Shown here: positions 6,464-15,283 of the stretch, piece after piece | Layout: the number at the start of each line of letters is the position of its first letter | How positions within the stretch are numbered: the first letter of the stretch is position 1 | Assembly: GCF_000160855.1 (NCBI RefSeq) | Contig: NZ_GG700752.1 | Span: 454,723 to 475,473, forward strand | Length of the DNA: 20,751 nucleotides | Direction of reading: 5' to 3' | Source of the DNA: Lactobacillus helveticus DSM 20075 = CGMCC 1.1877 | GTDB taxonomy: Bacteria; Bacillota; Bacilli; Lactobacillales; Lactobacillaceae | The notes under the pieces: model-generated | What the model saw: the letters and a program-made list of their open reading frames with translations, nothing else | Told to the model about the DNA's origin: nothing | Databases searched by the model: none | Position numbers and translations under genes: made by a program

Positions 6464-6483
6464 TTTAAAAAGGAGCCTGCCAA

Positions 6484-6846
6484 ATGAAGAAAGGAAAAGA
6501 ATTTATCTTCCCAGAAAACGTAGATAAAGACTACGGGATCTGGAAAGACTACACCTTGAAGGATTTTGGCGTAGCGGGACTGGCAGGACTAGTGGGCTTA
6601 ATTTTTATTGCGATCCCACCCTATGGTCTGATCTTAGTCCTGATAAAAATAGTGATTGTTGTCTTAGCCATGACGATTGTCATGGCTATTTTAACAATTC
6701 GACCAGTTGCGGCGCGGAAGAATATTAAAGTGCGGGATAACTTTAAGCTGAAACGCCGCTATGCCAATGGTCAGAAACTGTTTTATTTAAAACCGAAGAA
6801 GCGAGGTGAACTAAATGCGTTTGAAGAAGAACAAAACCGCCAATAA
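6484..6846 (+). CDS. PrgI/TrsC-family (VirB3-like) T4SS membrane protein
   Basis: The 120-aa protein starts with FIFPENVDKDYGIWKDYTLKD, typical of PrgI-family proteins. Two adjacent membrane segments follow (about residues 28-46 and 48-72), then a basic C-terminal cytosolic tail (RYANGQKLFYLKPKKRGE). AGGAG lies just upstream of the ATG. PrgI proteins take the VirB3 place, linking the inner-membrane platform to the VirB4 ATPase. Its end overlaps the next gene by 32 bp, so translation is probably coupled. Confidence 0.85.
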   Translation: MKKGKEFIFPENVDKDYGIWKDYTLKDFGVAGLAGLVGLIFIAIPPYGLILVLIKIVIVVLAMTIVMAILTIRPVAARKNIKVRDNFKLKRRYANGQKLFYLKPKKRGELNAFEEEQNRQ

Positions 6847-7474
6847 ATCAGCCAGGCTAGATTGGGATTACCAACCGCCCAAAATCAATGGTGGCAAAGA
6901 AACCATTGATGACATGAGCTTGGTGGTGGGTATGTATGGTAATTACGAAGTTACCAAAACGGGTAATCTCGTTGGCATTTTGGAAGTTAGTGGGATCAAC
7001 CTGGATCTACTTAATGAAACCGAACAGCAAGACGTTTTTGAGGACTATGGCGCGTTTCTCATGAGTACCTTAGGTGAAGGCGTTGATGACACATTACAGT
7101 TCTTAGAACCGACGATTCCCGTCAATATGACGGCTTATCTCAATGGTCTCAAACGGCGGTATCTCGCCTTACAAAAAGACCACCCGGAGCAACAGTTCAA
7201 AATCCAGCTCATAGCCAGTTACTTGGATCACTTTACTAAAGTCCAAGAATCCAAAAACATGACAACTAAGCAACATCTGCTAATCGTTAAGGTACCGATT
7301 AAAGACAAGAGCGTTAAAAGCTTAAACTTAGCCGTCACTCATTTAGACGAAAAGATCGAACAGGTTAAACGAGACATTGAAAATGCGTTAACGGATTTTG
7401 ATGTGACGGCCAAAGTTTTGACTAGTCAAGAAGTCCAAGAGATTTTAAAGAACTTGATCAATTTTAATGGATAG
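6815..7474 (+). CDS. TrsD/TraD-like conjugation protein
   Basis: The ATG at 6815 has GAGGTGA at 6803-6809, inside the 3' end of the PrgI-like gene. The 219-aa protein is soluble with no signal peptide. It sits immediately before the VirB4 ATPase, as TrsD does in staphylococcal trs operons. Stretches such as TKTGNLVGILEVSGINLDLL and a later KVPIKDKSVKSLNLAVTHLD resemble the N-terminal, non-ATPase part of VirB4 proteins. It may therefore be a separate VirB4 N-domain partner (inference). No nucleotide-binding motif is present. Confidence 0.75.
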   Translation: MRLKKNKTANKSARLDWDYQPPKINGGKETIDDMSLVVGMYGNYEVTKTGNLVGILEVSGINLDLLNETEQQDVFEDYGAFLMSTLGEGVDDTLQFLEPTIPVNMTAYLNGLKRRYLALQKDHPEQQFKIQLIASYLDHFTKVQESKNMTTKQHLLIVKVPIKDKSVKSLNLAVTHLDEKIEQVKRDIENALTDFDVTAKVLTSQEVQEILKNLINFNG

Positions 7475-7485
7475 GGGGCAACAGA

Positions 7486-9504
7486 ATGAGTTTTGGTGAT
7501 AAGGTCATTGATTTATTTATGCCAACTAAAAAAGAGCATAACCAAGGTAACAGCGACCAAACGGGTAGTAAGCCCAAACCGGAGGTTGAGGATTTTACCA
7601 AGCTGATTGATCGCGATAGCTTGCATTCACTATTTCCGTTCAGCTGGGAACAGTACCCCACCTACGTCCAGTCGGGCGAGAATTTTATTCGGGTGTTAGC
7701 GATCGCTGACTATCCCAAGCGGGTTTACGGCAACTGGTTGTCAGAATTGAAGCGCAAAAAAGGCGTTATCGATATTGTGCAATATATCGACAGCGCCAGT
7801 AACAATTCAATGATTACCTATTACAAGAAGACGATTCAAAACAAGGAAGCGCAGAAGTTAAATACGTTCGACCCGTATAAAAAGAAAATTCTGCAAAACT
7901 ATATTGATTCAGCCAACATGCAACTAGATAAATACCTCGATAATTCTACCACATTTGTGTACCAACATATGCTGATTTATCTGCGGGCCAACAGTTTAGC
8001 AGAATTAGATGGCTTAACCGAAAGCGTTAAGAATACGTTGATTAAACTACAAATGAAGCCCTTAGTGCCCGTTAAAGCGACTTTCCAAGCATTTTGGTCA
8101 ACCATGCCAATTAACGAGAACCTCATGGGGGATTACACCTATAAAGAGAGTAATACCGAAGTCGCCAGCAGTATGTTTCCTTTTGATGACGCTGAAATTC
8201 TGGACTTAAAGCCGAGAAGCGATATTGAAGGAGTTAACAAAGATACCAACAGCTTAATTGCCGTAGATATGTTGGATCGCAACAAGACCCTAAATCAAAA
8301 TCAAGTGATTATCGGGACCTCGGGGGTCGGCAAGACCACCTATATGATCCAAAAAATCCTACGCTACGCCATTCAAGACTATCAACTCTACATTATTGAT
8401 CCAGAAAATGAATATACCAAAATTGTCGAAGCCCTAGGTGGGGCAGTCCTGCACCTAACTTCTAATGCTAAGTACAAAATTAACCCGCTCCAAATCTTTT
8501 CCGAAGAAATCTTAAGCGCCGATGAAGCGGTCACAAACCTTGATTTACTAGTTAAAGATAAAATCCAGCGATTAAAGGGGTTCTTTGAAGTCCTTAAAAC
8601 CGGGATTACCCAAGTTGAACTGGCAATCCTTGATGATGTCGTTAAACAAGCTTACGTCAACAGTGGCGTTTTGAAATACAGCCGCTTAAAAGAAATTAAA
8701 GACGATCAGTGGCCGACCTTATCCAATGTTTATGACGAGTTGGAAAAATTGGCAGATAAGGACGCCGACAAATTCAATCGGGTCAAAGACTTCTACTACA
8801 TCTTAGGCAGTTATACCCATGGTTCTAACAGTTTATTTGACGGCCATACCAACGTTAACTTAAAAGGGAAAATCATTTCCTTTGATTTAAAACCGCTACA
8901 AAGTGAGCAGGAAGTCCAATCAGCCGCCTATCTGAATACTTTCCAGTATCTATGGGACGAAATTACCAAAGATCGGCATAGCCGCAAGAAATTATTTGTC
9001 GATGAATTTCATTTCTTGACCTTGCACAAAGCAGCCGCCACCTTTTTCCACCAAGCTTACAAGCGGTTTAGAAAGTATAATGCTGGGGCGATTGCCGGAA
9101 CGCAGCAAATTCAAGATGTGATTGAAGGAACGACAGATACCGGGCAGAACATTGGTGAAGCCATTATTGGGAACTCCTATACCAAAGTGTTCTTTGGTCT
9201 TGACGGTAAAGGCGTTGATGATGTGATTACCAAATTGCGTATGACGTTCTCGGATAAAGAAAAGAAGTTATTAGAACGTCGTAGACAAGGTGAAGCCCTG
9301 ATGATCTATGGTAGCCAACGCGCCTTTATGCGTGTCGAGTTGACCGAAGAAGAACTACGGCTAATTGACCCAGAAGCTTACCAAGAAAAATATCACCGTG
9401 AGACAGCCGGGCAGCCGGACTATCAAAAGCGCGTGGTCTTAACACCTAGTGAGATTGACGCTTTAACTACCACCGAGGAGGAAGGAGGGACTTTAAATGA
9501 GTAA
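7486..9504 (+). CDS. trsE: VirB4-family T4SS ATPase (TrsE/TraE)
   Basis: This 672-aa cytosolic ATPase drives assembly and substrate transfer through the conjugation channel. The Walker A motif is GTSGVGKTT (residues 277-285) and Walker B is KLFVDEFHF (D506-E507). Later conserved blocks include GAIAGTQQIQDVI (about residues 534-546) and the region after it (GEAIIGNSYTKVFFGL). The N-terminal 250 residues form the usual VirB4 membrane-facing domain. Length and motifs are intact. The ATG at 7486 has a GGGG/GGGGCA-type site 10 bases upstream. The 3' end overlaps the next start by 8 bp. Confidence 0.95.
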   Translation: MSFGDKVIDLFMPTKKEHNQGNSDQTGSKPKPEVEDFTKLIDRDSLHSLFPFSWEQYPTYVQSGENFIRVLAIADYPKRVYGNWLSELKRKKGVIDIVQYIDSASNNSMITYYKKTIQNKEAQKLNTFDPYKKKILQNYIDSANMQLDKYLDNSTTFVYQHMLIYLRANSLAELDGLTESVKNTLIKLQMKPLVPVKATFQAFWSTMPINENLMGDYTYKESNTEVASSMFPFDDAEILDLKPRSDIEGVNKDTNSLIAVDMLDRNKTLNQNQVIIGTSGVGKTTYMIQKILRYAIQDYQLYIIDPENEYTKIVEALGGAVLHLTSNAKYKINPLQIFSEEILSADEAVTNLDLLVKDKIQRLKGFFEVLKTGITQVELAILDDVVKQAYVNSGVLKYSRLKEIKDDQWPTLSNVYDELEKLADKDADKFNRVKDFYYILGSYTHGSNSLFDGHTNVNLKGKIISFDLKPLQSEQEVQSAAYLNTFQYLWDEITKDRHSRKKLFVDEFHFLTLHKAAATFFHQAYKRFRKYNAGAIAGTQQIQDVIEGTTDTGQNIGEAIIGNSYTKVFFGLDGKGVDDVITKLRMTFSDKEKKLLERRRQGEALMIYGSQRAFMRVELTEEELRLIDPEAYQEKYHRETAGQPDYQKRVVLTPSEIDALTTTEEEGGTLNE

Positions 9505-10915
9505 ACCAAACCAGTTATTGAATATAGAGGTTGGCACCTTCAAGCGACAGGGAAACCAGTTAATTCTCGAACTCAATCACAATCAATTTCGATATGACCA
9601 GTTGAGTGAGCTAAACGAATTAAAGGAAGCTGATGCCAATTTCTTACAGTTGGTTAACGTGGTTGAGCAAGGCCAGAAGGTTGTTTTAACTTATACCTTG
9701 CCGGATAAGGTCAGATCATTAAAGGAATTACCACATGAAAATAAAGCAATCCGGTCAGCAATTGCCAAGGAAATCATGGCGCAAAATGTGGTTAACGATA
9801 GCCAGTATCACGTTGCGTTGAACCCAGCTAACCTGTGGTATTACCCCATGCAACATGTTTGGTACGCCTACCGGGCCAATGAACTCATGCCTTATGATGA
9901 CAAGCATAGCAATTTAGCCAAATACAAAGCACTGATTCTATTTTGCTTGACGGGGACGCCTTACGAACGGCTATTAAGCAATCCTCAAGAAGCCCTGGCC
10001 AAACACCCGGACGACTATTTACAACAAGTAGCTAAAGCTACGTCGTTAAATGAGTTAAGGGAAGTGGTTAACGGCATTGAGGATTTTGTGAGCTATCACG
10101 AATGGCAGGCAGTTGAAACGGCCCAACAGAAAACCAAACAACGTTTATGGTTGAGCGTGGCCGGAGTGGCGATTGTGGCCGTTTTGGCTGTCGGTTTAGT
10201 CCATAAAAGTGACGAACGGCAATATCAAAGCTTAGCTAACCAGAACCAAGCCCAGGTCACGCGATTAAAATATAGCGGTCAAATTCAGACCGCTTTAAAT
10301 GATCAAAAATGGTCGGAAGCGCAAAAAGATATGAAACGGGCCGGCTATCCTTTAACTAAGCAAGTCAGTGTCTTTTTAAAGCATCGTCAGTACCAGCAAG
10401 CCTTAAACGTTGACCCAAGTCAGTTGAACAAGGTTGTTAATGCGGCTTATGCCAACAAAGATAGCGGACAGATTGCCAATTGGCAGTTACCAACTAAGGC
10501 GACAAGCACGCAAAAAGATCAATTGAAACTCGAAAAAGCGATTGTTAATTATGATACCAATACGCTTAATAACCAATTATCCTTTACGACGAACGCTGAT
10601 GTTTTATTGAGAATGGGACAAGCGTATTTAGACCATAACGACACCCAAGACGCACAGACGGCACAAACTAAGTTAGCCGGGGTGAATACTGCTAAAGCTA
10701 AGTATTTAAAGGCGTTGTTAAGGCTTAATTCAGCAAAAGGTGACGTCAGCGCCGCCCAAAAGGCATTAGACGAGGCCAACAAAATTAATGGTAAGAAGAA
10801 TAAAGCTAAGGCCAAAAAGGTGGCTGCGGACAAAGCGGATTTAAAGAGTGCTCAAGCCGATCAGAAGGCGGCCCAAAGGCAGGCTGATCAAACCAAAGCT
10901 AAAGCGGGTGATTAA
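9497..10915 (+). CDS. trsF: TrsF: EssB/YukC-like membrane protein in the T4SS operon
   Basis: The 472-aa protein has a cytosolic N-terminal domain (residues 1-205), one membrane segment (about 217-235) and an extracellular helical domain ending in a Lys/Ala/Gln-rich tail (about 400-472). The segment WYAYRANELMPYDD (about residues 122-135), followed by KYKALILFCLTGTPYERLL, closely resembles the pseudokinase domain of EssB/YukC, a core protein of Gram-positive type VII secretion. The topology is also the same. Its probable role is a scaffold that joins cytosolic and extracellular parts of the apparatus. GGAGG lies within the end of trsE, so translation is coupled. No catalytic kinase motif is apparent. 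The EssB resemblance is from memory of the motif and needs a profile search. Confidence 0.8.
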   Translation: MSKPNQLLNIEVGTFKRQGNQLILELNHNQFRYDQLSELNELKEADANFLQLVNVVEQGQKVVLTYTLPDKVRSLKELPHENKAIRSAIAKEIMAQNVVNDSQYHVALNPANLWYYPMQHVWYAYRANELMPYDDKHSNLAKYKALILFCLTGTPYERLLSNPQEALAKHPDDYLQQVAKATSLNELREVVNGIEDFVSYHEWQAVETAQQKTKQRLWLSVAGVAIVAVLAVGLVHKSDERQYQSLANQNQAQVTRLKYSGQIQTALNDQKWSEAQKDMKRAGYPLTKQVSVFLKHRQYQQALNVDPSQLNKVVNAAYANKDSGQIANWQLPTKATSTQKDQLKLEKAIVNYDTNTLNNQLSFTTNADVLLRMGQAYLDHNDTQDAQTAQTKLAGVNTAKAKYLKALLRLNSAKGDVSAAQKALDEANKINGKKNKAKAKKVAADKADLKSAQADQKAAQRQADQTKAKAGD

Positions 10916-12070
10916 ATGCAGGTGATGGCCTTCGAATATAAGAAAAAGAAGTGGAAGCTGATTGCCTATATTGTGGGCGGTGCCATTCTGCTGATTATCT
11001 TATTGATAGCGGCGATTACCGGCCAATTACAAGAAAATAGTTGCGATAACTCAACCACTACAGAAACACAATTAGATAGTAAGAGCATGACGGAAAATGC
11101 CAAAAATATCTATGCGCACTGGAAACAGAAGTATGGTGCAACGCCACAAGCGGCAGCTGGCATCTTGGGCGTCTTACAACTAGAAAGTCGCCTTGATCCT
11201 AAGTCCGTCAATTCAAGCTCCGGGGCCACGGGCTTAGCCCAGTGGTTAGGCGGCCGTAAAGATAAGTTGGAGGACTTAGCCCACAAAGAAAGCAAGCCAG
11301 CGACCAATCTCGGGGTGCAGTTGGACTATCTCGATCAAGAATTGAACAGTAGTTACTATGCGTCAAACAAGAAGATTTTTAAGTATACGAACGTGCACAA
11401 AGCGACCAAAGCCTGGTTAATGGATTATGAAGGCATGAGCAAAAACCCGGAACAATGGTATTTAAGCCAAAGATACGGTTATGCCGATCATTGGTATTCC
11501 GTGCTGGGTGCGAGTGATTCCGTGGCCGGTAATACGTTAGACAATGCGAGTTCCGGCGATCTGACCGAGTTAGGTTGTGATAGTAACCCGAGCTATTCCG
11601 GTGGCAGCATTGTTAAAAACGCGGAAAGTATGAAAGGCGATTTCTACTATGTTCAAACCCACCCCGGCCCCGATTTAGGCAGTGATTTAAAGAATCCCAG
11701 CAAAACTGGTGGAACTGATTGTTCGGGCTTTGTCTGGTTAGCCCTGAATAAGGCTGGTTACAAGGTACCGGCCAACATGGGCTGGTTTACCGGCACGATG
11801 GCCAGTGACGCCAAAGGTAGCCATCAATACTTGAAACAGATCAGTGAAAATGATGCGAAAGCCGGCGATATTGTGATTGTTAATCAAGGCGCCGGGGCCG
11901 GAAACAACGGGCATACCGCCATTCTGTTAGATAAATGGCAAGGCAAAGCCACCAAAATCATTGAACAAGGTGGCGTAGGCGATAAGGTTAACGAAAGCAC
12001 CTTTGGTACCGCCTTTTATAGCTTACTAAGTGGTAGCGATGTAACGTTAGCCCGGCCAATCAAGAAGTAA
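10916..12070 (+). CDS. trsG: TrsG: membrane-anchored peptidoglycan hydrolase (lysozyme-like plus NlpC/P60-type)
   Basis: The 384-aa protein opens the cell wall for the transfer channel. A short cytosolic basic start leads to one membrane segment (residues 15-36). The first extracellular domain (about 55-195) has AAGILGVLQLESRLDPKSV and GATGLAQWLGGR, the pattern of phage-tail lysozyme/transglycosylase domains, with E90 the likely catalytic acid. A Ser/Gly linker follows. The second domain has GTDCSGFVWLALNKAGY (C269), then GHTAIL (H333) and a polar residue near E350, as in NlpC/P60-type peptidases. The start codon abuts the trsF stop (TAAATG). ATG 10925 is a possible alternative but has no well-spaced binding site. 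Confidence 0.93.
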   Translation: MQVMAFEYKKKKWKLIAYIVGGAILLIILLIAAITGQLQENSCDNSTTTETQLDSKSMTENAKNIYAHWKQKYGATPQAAAGILGVLQLESRLDPKSVNSSSGATGLAQWLGGRKDKLEDLAHKESKPATNLGVQLDYLDQELNSSYYASNKKIFKYTNVHKATKAWLMDYEGMSKNPEQWYLSQRYGYADHWYSVLGASDSVAGNTLDNASSGDLTELGCDSNPSYSGGSIVKNAESMKGDFYYVQTHPGPDLGSDLKNPSKTGGTDCSGFVWLALNKAGYKVPANMGWFTGTMASDAKGSHQYLKQISENDAKAGDIVIVNQGAGAGNNGHTAILLDKWQGKATKIIEQGGVGDKVNESTFGTAFYSLLSGSDVTLARPIKK

Positions 12071-12084
12071 GGAGGAACCAGCAA

Positions 12085-12702
12085 ATGAAGCGTAGCATGG
12101 TTTTAAGTATTGCACTTGGTAGTTTGATCTTAATCATGTCATTAGGGGCGAATGCCTATCAACATAGCCAAGTTAAGCAGGCGCAACAGCAGATTAGTCG
12201 CTTACAACAGCAAAAGCGACAAGTTAGTCAGCAATTGACTAAAACCAACCAACAAAAGCAGTTATTGAGCACCCAAATTGACAGTTATAAGACCTACCAA
12301 AATAATAAAGACAAAAGTCAGGCTGAACTGAGTTTTAATACGGTAGTCACCAAGTTCTTTAAGGTCATGAACAACTTTAAGCCCAAGACCTACGGCCAGC
12401 GTAAAGATGGCGTGAAAGACTTGATTTCCAACAAACTATATCAGCAATACTTTTCAAATAAGGGCACGTATGGTGATAGCAATAGTGTTTCAGCTAAGTT
12501 AAATCAACTGAACCTGTATACGCAAAGTAAGCAGGGGCGGAATCTGAAAGGCTTGGCCGTTGTCAGTTACGAAAGTAAGAGTGGCGACAACGACTGGCAA
12601 AAGGCGACGGTACTTTATCAAGTGACTTTCGATACCACCACGGATCGAATCACTGATGTACAGAATTTTGGGAACAGTTTTAAAGCGAGTGACCTTGATT
12701 AA
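12085..12702 (+). CDS. VirB8-like T4SS membrane protein (TrsH position)
   Basis: The 205-aa protein has a single N-terminal membrane segment (residues 5-24), a Gln-rich coiled coil (about 27-75) and a C-terminal extracellular domain (about 85-200). That domain has alternating helix and strand (FNTVVTKFFKVMNNF, KATVLYQVTFDTTTDRITDV), consistent with the NTF2-like fold of VirB8/TcpC proteins. VirB8 proteins nucleate the channel at the membrane. GGAGG lies 14 nt upstream of the ATG at 12085. The VirB8 assignment rests on topology and operon place; sequence identity within this family is low. Confidence 0.75.
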   Translation: MKRSMVLSIALGSLILIMSLGANAYQHSQVKQAQQQISRLQQQKRQVSQQLTKTNQQKQLLSTQIDSYKTYQNNKDKSQAELSFNTVVTKFFKVMNNFKPKTYGQRKDGVKDLISNKLYQQYFSNKGTYGDSNSVSAKLNQLNLYTQSKQGRNLKGLAVVSYESKSGDNDWQKATVLYQVTFDTTTDRITDVQNFGNSFKASDLD

Positions 12703-13057
12703 AAAAGTAAGCAAAGCCCTAGCGGTGATCGTGGTGATACTTGCAGTATTAGGCTTTGCAGGTCATAGCTATGTGAACCATGTTGAGAAAGAGAAAACAG
12801 TTGTGACGCTGGCTAAGCACCCTAAAAAAGTGTTGTTCTTCTATCGCGATGATTGCCCGGATTGCCAAGCTATTTTTCATCAGATTTATTGGCACAACGC
12901 AATCAGTCACAACATCGTCTTGATTAACATGAACCAACCGCAGAATCGGCATTACATTCAAAAATATCAATTAACGTCAGTACCAACCTTGATCCATGGC
13001 ACGCAACGATACTCCGGTACCAACCAACAAAGGATTAAACGAATCGTAGGTGATTAG
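12689..13057 (+). CDS. Membrane-anchored thioredoxin-like protein with a CPDC motif
   Basis: A membrane segment (about residues 8-26) is followed by an extracellular thioredoxin-like domain with FFYRDDCPDCQ (C56, C59 counted from GTG 12689) and the cis-Pro region SVPTLI. It may form or reshuffle disulfides in exported transfer proteins; the cysteines of TrsG (C43, C221, C269) are possible clients. The start is uncertain. Options are ATG 12656, GTG 12689 and TTG 12695, none with a good ribosome binding site, and all overlap the previous gene, so translation is probably coupled. I chose GTG 12689 because it places the charged end just before the membrane helix. The stop TAG abuts the next ATG. 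Confidence 0.8.
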   Translation: MTLIKKVSKALAVIVVILAVLGFAGHSYVNHVEKEKTVVTLAKHPKKVLFFYRDDCPDCQAIFHQIYWHNAISHNIVLINMNQPQNRHYIQKYQLTSVPTLIHGTQRYSGTNQQRIKRIVGD

Positions 13058-13528
13058 ATGAAAGACAAATTATTAAACAGCGTTAAAGCCAGTTGGCCGT
13101 ATCTACTAACGCTAATCATTGGCTTGTATTTAGCGGAGATCTTAGCCGGATCAGTCATGGCCTTGTCGCGCTATAAGTTGACTTTTGCGGACCATATGCC
13201 AACGGTGTTAAAGCAGTTAGCCTTACACCCCTGGCATTATTACAACTTGTATTTGGGTCAAAAGAACCCGGTATTAATTATCGTCAGTGTCGCTGTGGTC
13301 CTGTACACCGTCTATTTTGCTTTGAAACGCAATAGCAAGCACAAAGCGTGGGAGACTGCGGACACTGAAACCCACGGGAGTGCGACCTGGGGGAATTTAA
13401 AAGAATTGAGTGACCATTACTTTAGTATCAATGCCAAAGACCTCACCACAGCGTTTAACAGGAGCACCACAACAGAAATATTAGAGGCATTAACAAAACA
13501 GGAAACACAATCCAAGGCAGACAAGTGA
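13058..13528 (+). CDS. trsJ: TrsJ: membrane-anchor half of a split VirD4 coupling protein
   Basis: The 156-aa protein has two membrane segments (about residues 14-36 and 71-89), then HGSATWGNLKEL (106-117). That motif matches the conserved HGSARWA-type segment that follows the membrane domain in single-chain VirD4/TraG coupling proteins. The ATPase half is the separate gene at 13758. TrsJ therefore probably anchors TrsK in the membrane. The C-terminal tail is polar (TTTEILEALTKQETQSK). It starts directly after the thioredoxin-like gene (TAGATG), with GTAGGTGA as the binding site. Confidence 0.82.
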   Translation: MKDKLLNSVKASWPYLLTLIIGLYLAEILAGSVMALSRYKLTFADHMPTVLKQLALHPWHYYNLYLGQKNPVLIIVSVAVVLYTVYFALKRNSKHKAWETADTETHGSATWGNLKELSDHYFSINAKDLTTAFNRSTTTEILEALTKQETQSKADK

Positions 13529-13543
13529 AAGGAAGTAAGAAGC

Positions 13544-13714
13544 ATGAACAGACCAGATTTATTAGTACGAATAGTTACGATCATCACGTCGTTAATTGCG
13601 ATAGTTTTGTTCCTATTTCAGGGAAAGAGCACACTAACTTTTGTATTTACAATTATCACAGTCATTTTATCTTTCATTTATCAGATAATCAGAATACAGA
13701 TGAAAAAGAAGTAA
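13544..13714 (+). CDS. Overlooked 56-aa two-helix membrane protein between trsJ and trsK
   Basis: ATG 13544 has AAAGGAAG (13528-13535), eight bases upstream, and the frame ends at TAA 13712-13714. The product starts MNRPDLLVRIVTIITSLIAI, has a turn at QGKST, a second hydrophobic run (FVFTIITVILSFIYQII), and ends with basic MKKK. That gives two membrane helices with a positive end. A longer overlapping frame (13525-13761) encodes a Ser/His/Asn-rich peptide with no plausible structure and is taken as a shadow. The DNA is clearly more A+T-rich than its neighbours. I recognise no family. It could be a small subunit of the coupling complex or a surface-exclusion type factor. Confidence 0.65.
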   Translation: MNRPDLLVRIVTIITSLIAIVLFLFQGKSTLTFVFTIITVILSFIYQIIRIQMKKK

Positions 13715-13757
13715 ATCAGAAAAGCCATCTAAATCTAACCGCATTGGAGGTAAACGC

Positions 13758-15269
13758 ATGAACGGGACAATTTTAGGTATCGTAGATAAACGGATTGTTT
13801 ACCAGAATAACAGCACCAAACCCAACCGGAACATTTTTGTGGTCGGGGGTCCTGGATCATATAAGACCCAGTCAGTCGTCATTACCAACCTGTTTAACGA
13901 AACGGAAAACAGCATTGTCGTGACCGATCCAAAAGGGGAATTATACGAAAAGACGGCCGGTATCAAACTAGCCCAGGGGTATAAAGTCCATGTCGTCAAC
14001 TTTGCCAACATGGCGCACAGTGATCGCTACAACCCCTTTGATTATATTCAACGGGATATTCAAGCCGAAACCGTCGCCACGAAGATCGTCCAGAGTGAAA
14101 ATGCCGAAGGCAAAAAAGATGTGTGGTTTAGTACCCAAAGACAGCTTTTGAAGGCTTTAATCCTGTTTGTCATGAACCATCGGTCACCAGAACAACGGAA
14201 TTTGGCGGGTGTGACCCAAGTGTTGCAAGAAAACGATGTGGAAGCCGAGGAAAAGGGCGCAGATAGTCCGTTAGATACCTTGTTTCTTGATCTAACTATG
14301 ACTGATCCAGCTAGACGCGCTTATGAGTTAGGGTTCAAAAAAGCCAAAGGGGAAATGAAAGCCAGCATTATTGAAAGCCTGTTGGCGACCATCTCGAAAT
14401 TCGTTGACAAAGAAGTGGCCAATTTTACCAGCTTTTCTGATTTTGATTTAAAAGAGATCGGCAATGACAAAGTGGTGCTATACGTGATTATCCCCGTCAT
14501 GGATAATACCTATGAAAGCTTCATCAATCTGTTTTTCTCACAATTATTTGATGAATTATACAAATTAGCCGCCGATCATCACGCTAAATTGCCCCACCAA
14601 GTCGACTTTATCCTTGATGAATTTGTCAATTTAGGGAAGTTTCCCAAGTATGAGGAGTTCCTAGCAACGTGCCGGGGGTACGGCATTGGCGTGACGACCA
14701 TTTGTCAGACCTTAACCCAGCTCCAAGCCTTGTATGGCAAGGATAAGGCCGAGAGTATCTTAGGAAATCATGCCGTTAAAATTTGCTTAAATGCTGCTAA
14801 TGACGTAACTGCTAAATACTTTAGTGATTTACTAGGAAAATCAACGGTGAAAGTGGAAACGGGAAGTGAGAGTACCAGTCATAGCAAGGAAGAGAGCCAC
14901 AGTAAGAGCGATAGTTACAGCTATACGAGCCGTTCGCTGATGACTCCCGATGAAATTATGCGTATGCCTGAAGATCAGAGCTTATTAATCTTTAGTAATG
15001 CACGGCCGGTCAAAGCTACAAAAGCGTTCCAATTTAAACTATTTCCAGGGGCTGATCATTTGGTTAACTTGTCACAGAATGAGTATCAAGGCCAACCAGA
15101 AGCCAGCCAAGAAACCAACTTTAAGAATAAGGTAGATAAGTGGAATCAGACGGTTAAAGCACAACAACAAGCAAAAAAAGACGATCAAACAACCGATGAC
15201 GAAGAAGACAAATTGCAGGACAATATTGATCAAGAATTAGAGTCTAGACATAAGAAGATGCTTGGATAA
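13758..15269 (+). CDS. trsK: TrsK: VirD4/TraG-type coupling protein, ATPase part
   Basis: The 503-aa ATPase brings the relaxase-DNA complex, and possibly other proteins, to the secretion channel. Walker A is GGPGSYKTQ (residues 30-38), with Tyr35 where many VirD4 proteins have Gly. Walker B is VDFILDEF (D287-E288). The blocks VVTDPKGELYEKT, RGYGIGVTTICQTLTQL and ILGNHAVKI are typical. There is no membrane segment, because TrsJ supplies it. A Ser/His-rich linker (residues 370-392) precedes a final conserved block, then a Gln/Asp/Glu-rich tail. The start has GGAGG at 13746-13750. The domain set is intact. Confidence 0.95.
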   Translation: MNGTILGIVDKRIVYQNNSTKPNRNIFVVGGPGSYKTQSVVITNLFNETENSIVVTDPKGELYEKTAGIKLAQGYKVHVVNFANMAHSDRYNPFDYIQRDIQAETVATKIVQSENAEGKKDVWFSTQRQLLKALILFVMNHRSPEQRNLAGVTQVLQENDVEAEEKGADSPLDTLFLDLTMTDPARRAYELGFKKAKGEMKASIIESLLATISKFVDKEVANFTSFSDFDLKEIGNDKVVLYVIIPVMDNTYESFINLFFSQLFDELYKLAADHHAKLPHQVDFILDEFVNLGKFPKYEEFLATCRGYGIGVTTICQTLTQLQALYGKDKAESILGNHAVKICLNAANDVTAKYFSDLLGKSTVKVETGSESTSHSKEESHSKSDSYSYTSRSLMTPDEIMRMPEDQSLLIFSNARPVKATKAFQFKLFPGADHLVNLSQNEYQGQPEASQETNFKNKVDKWNQTVKAQQQAKKDDQTTDDEEDKLQDNIDQELESRHKKMLG

Positions 15270-15283
15270 TGGAGGACATATTA

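Noticed and set aside
13525..13761. 78-codon frame between trsJ and trsK
   Set aside because: Its product is a polar Ser/His/Asn-rich string with no typical ribosome site, while the overlapping 13544-13714 frame has a good site and clear membrane helices.
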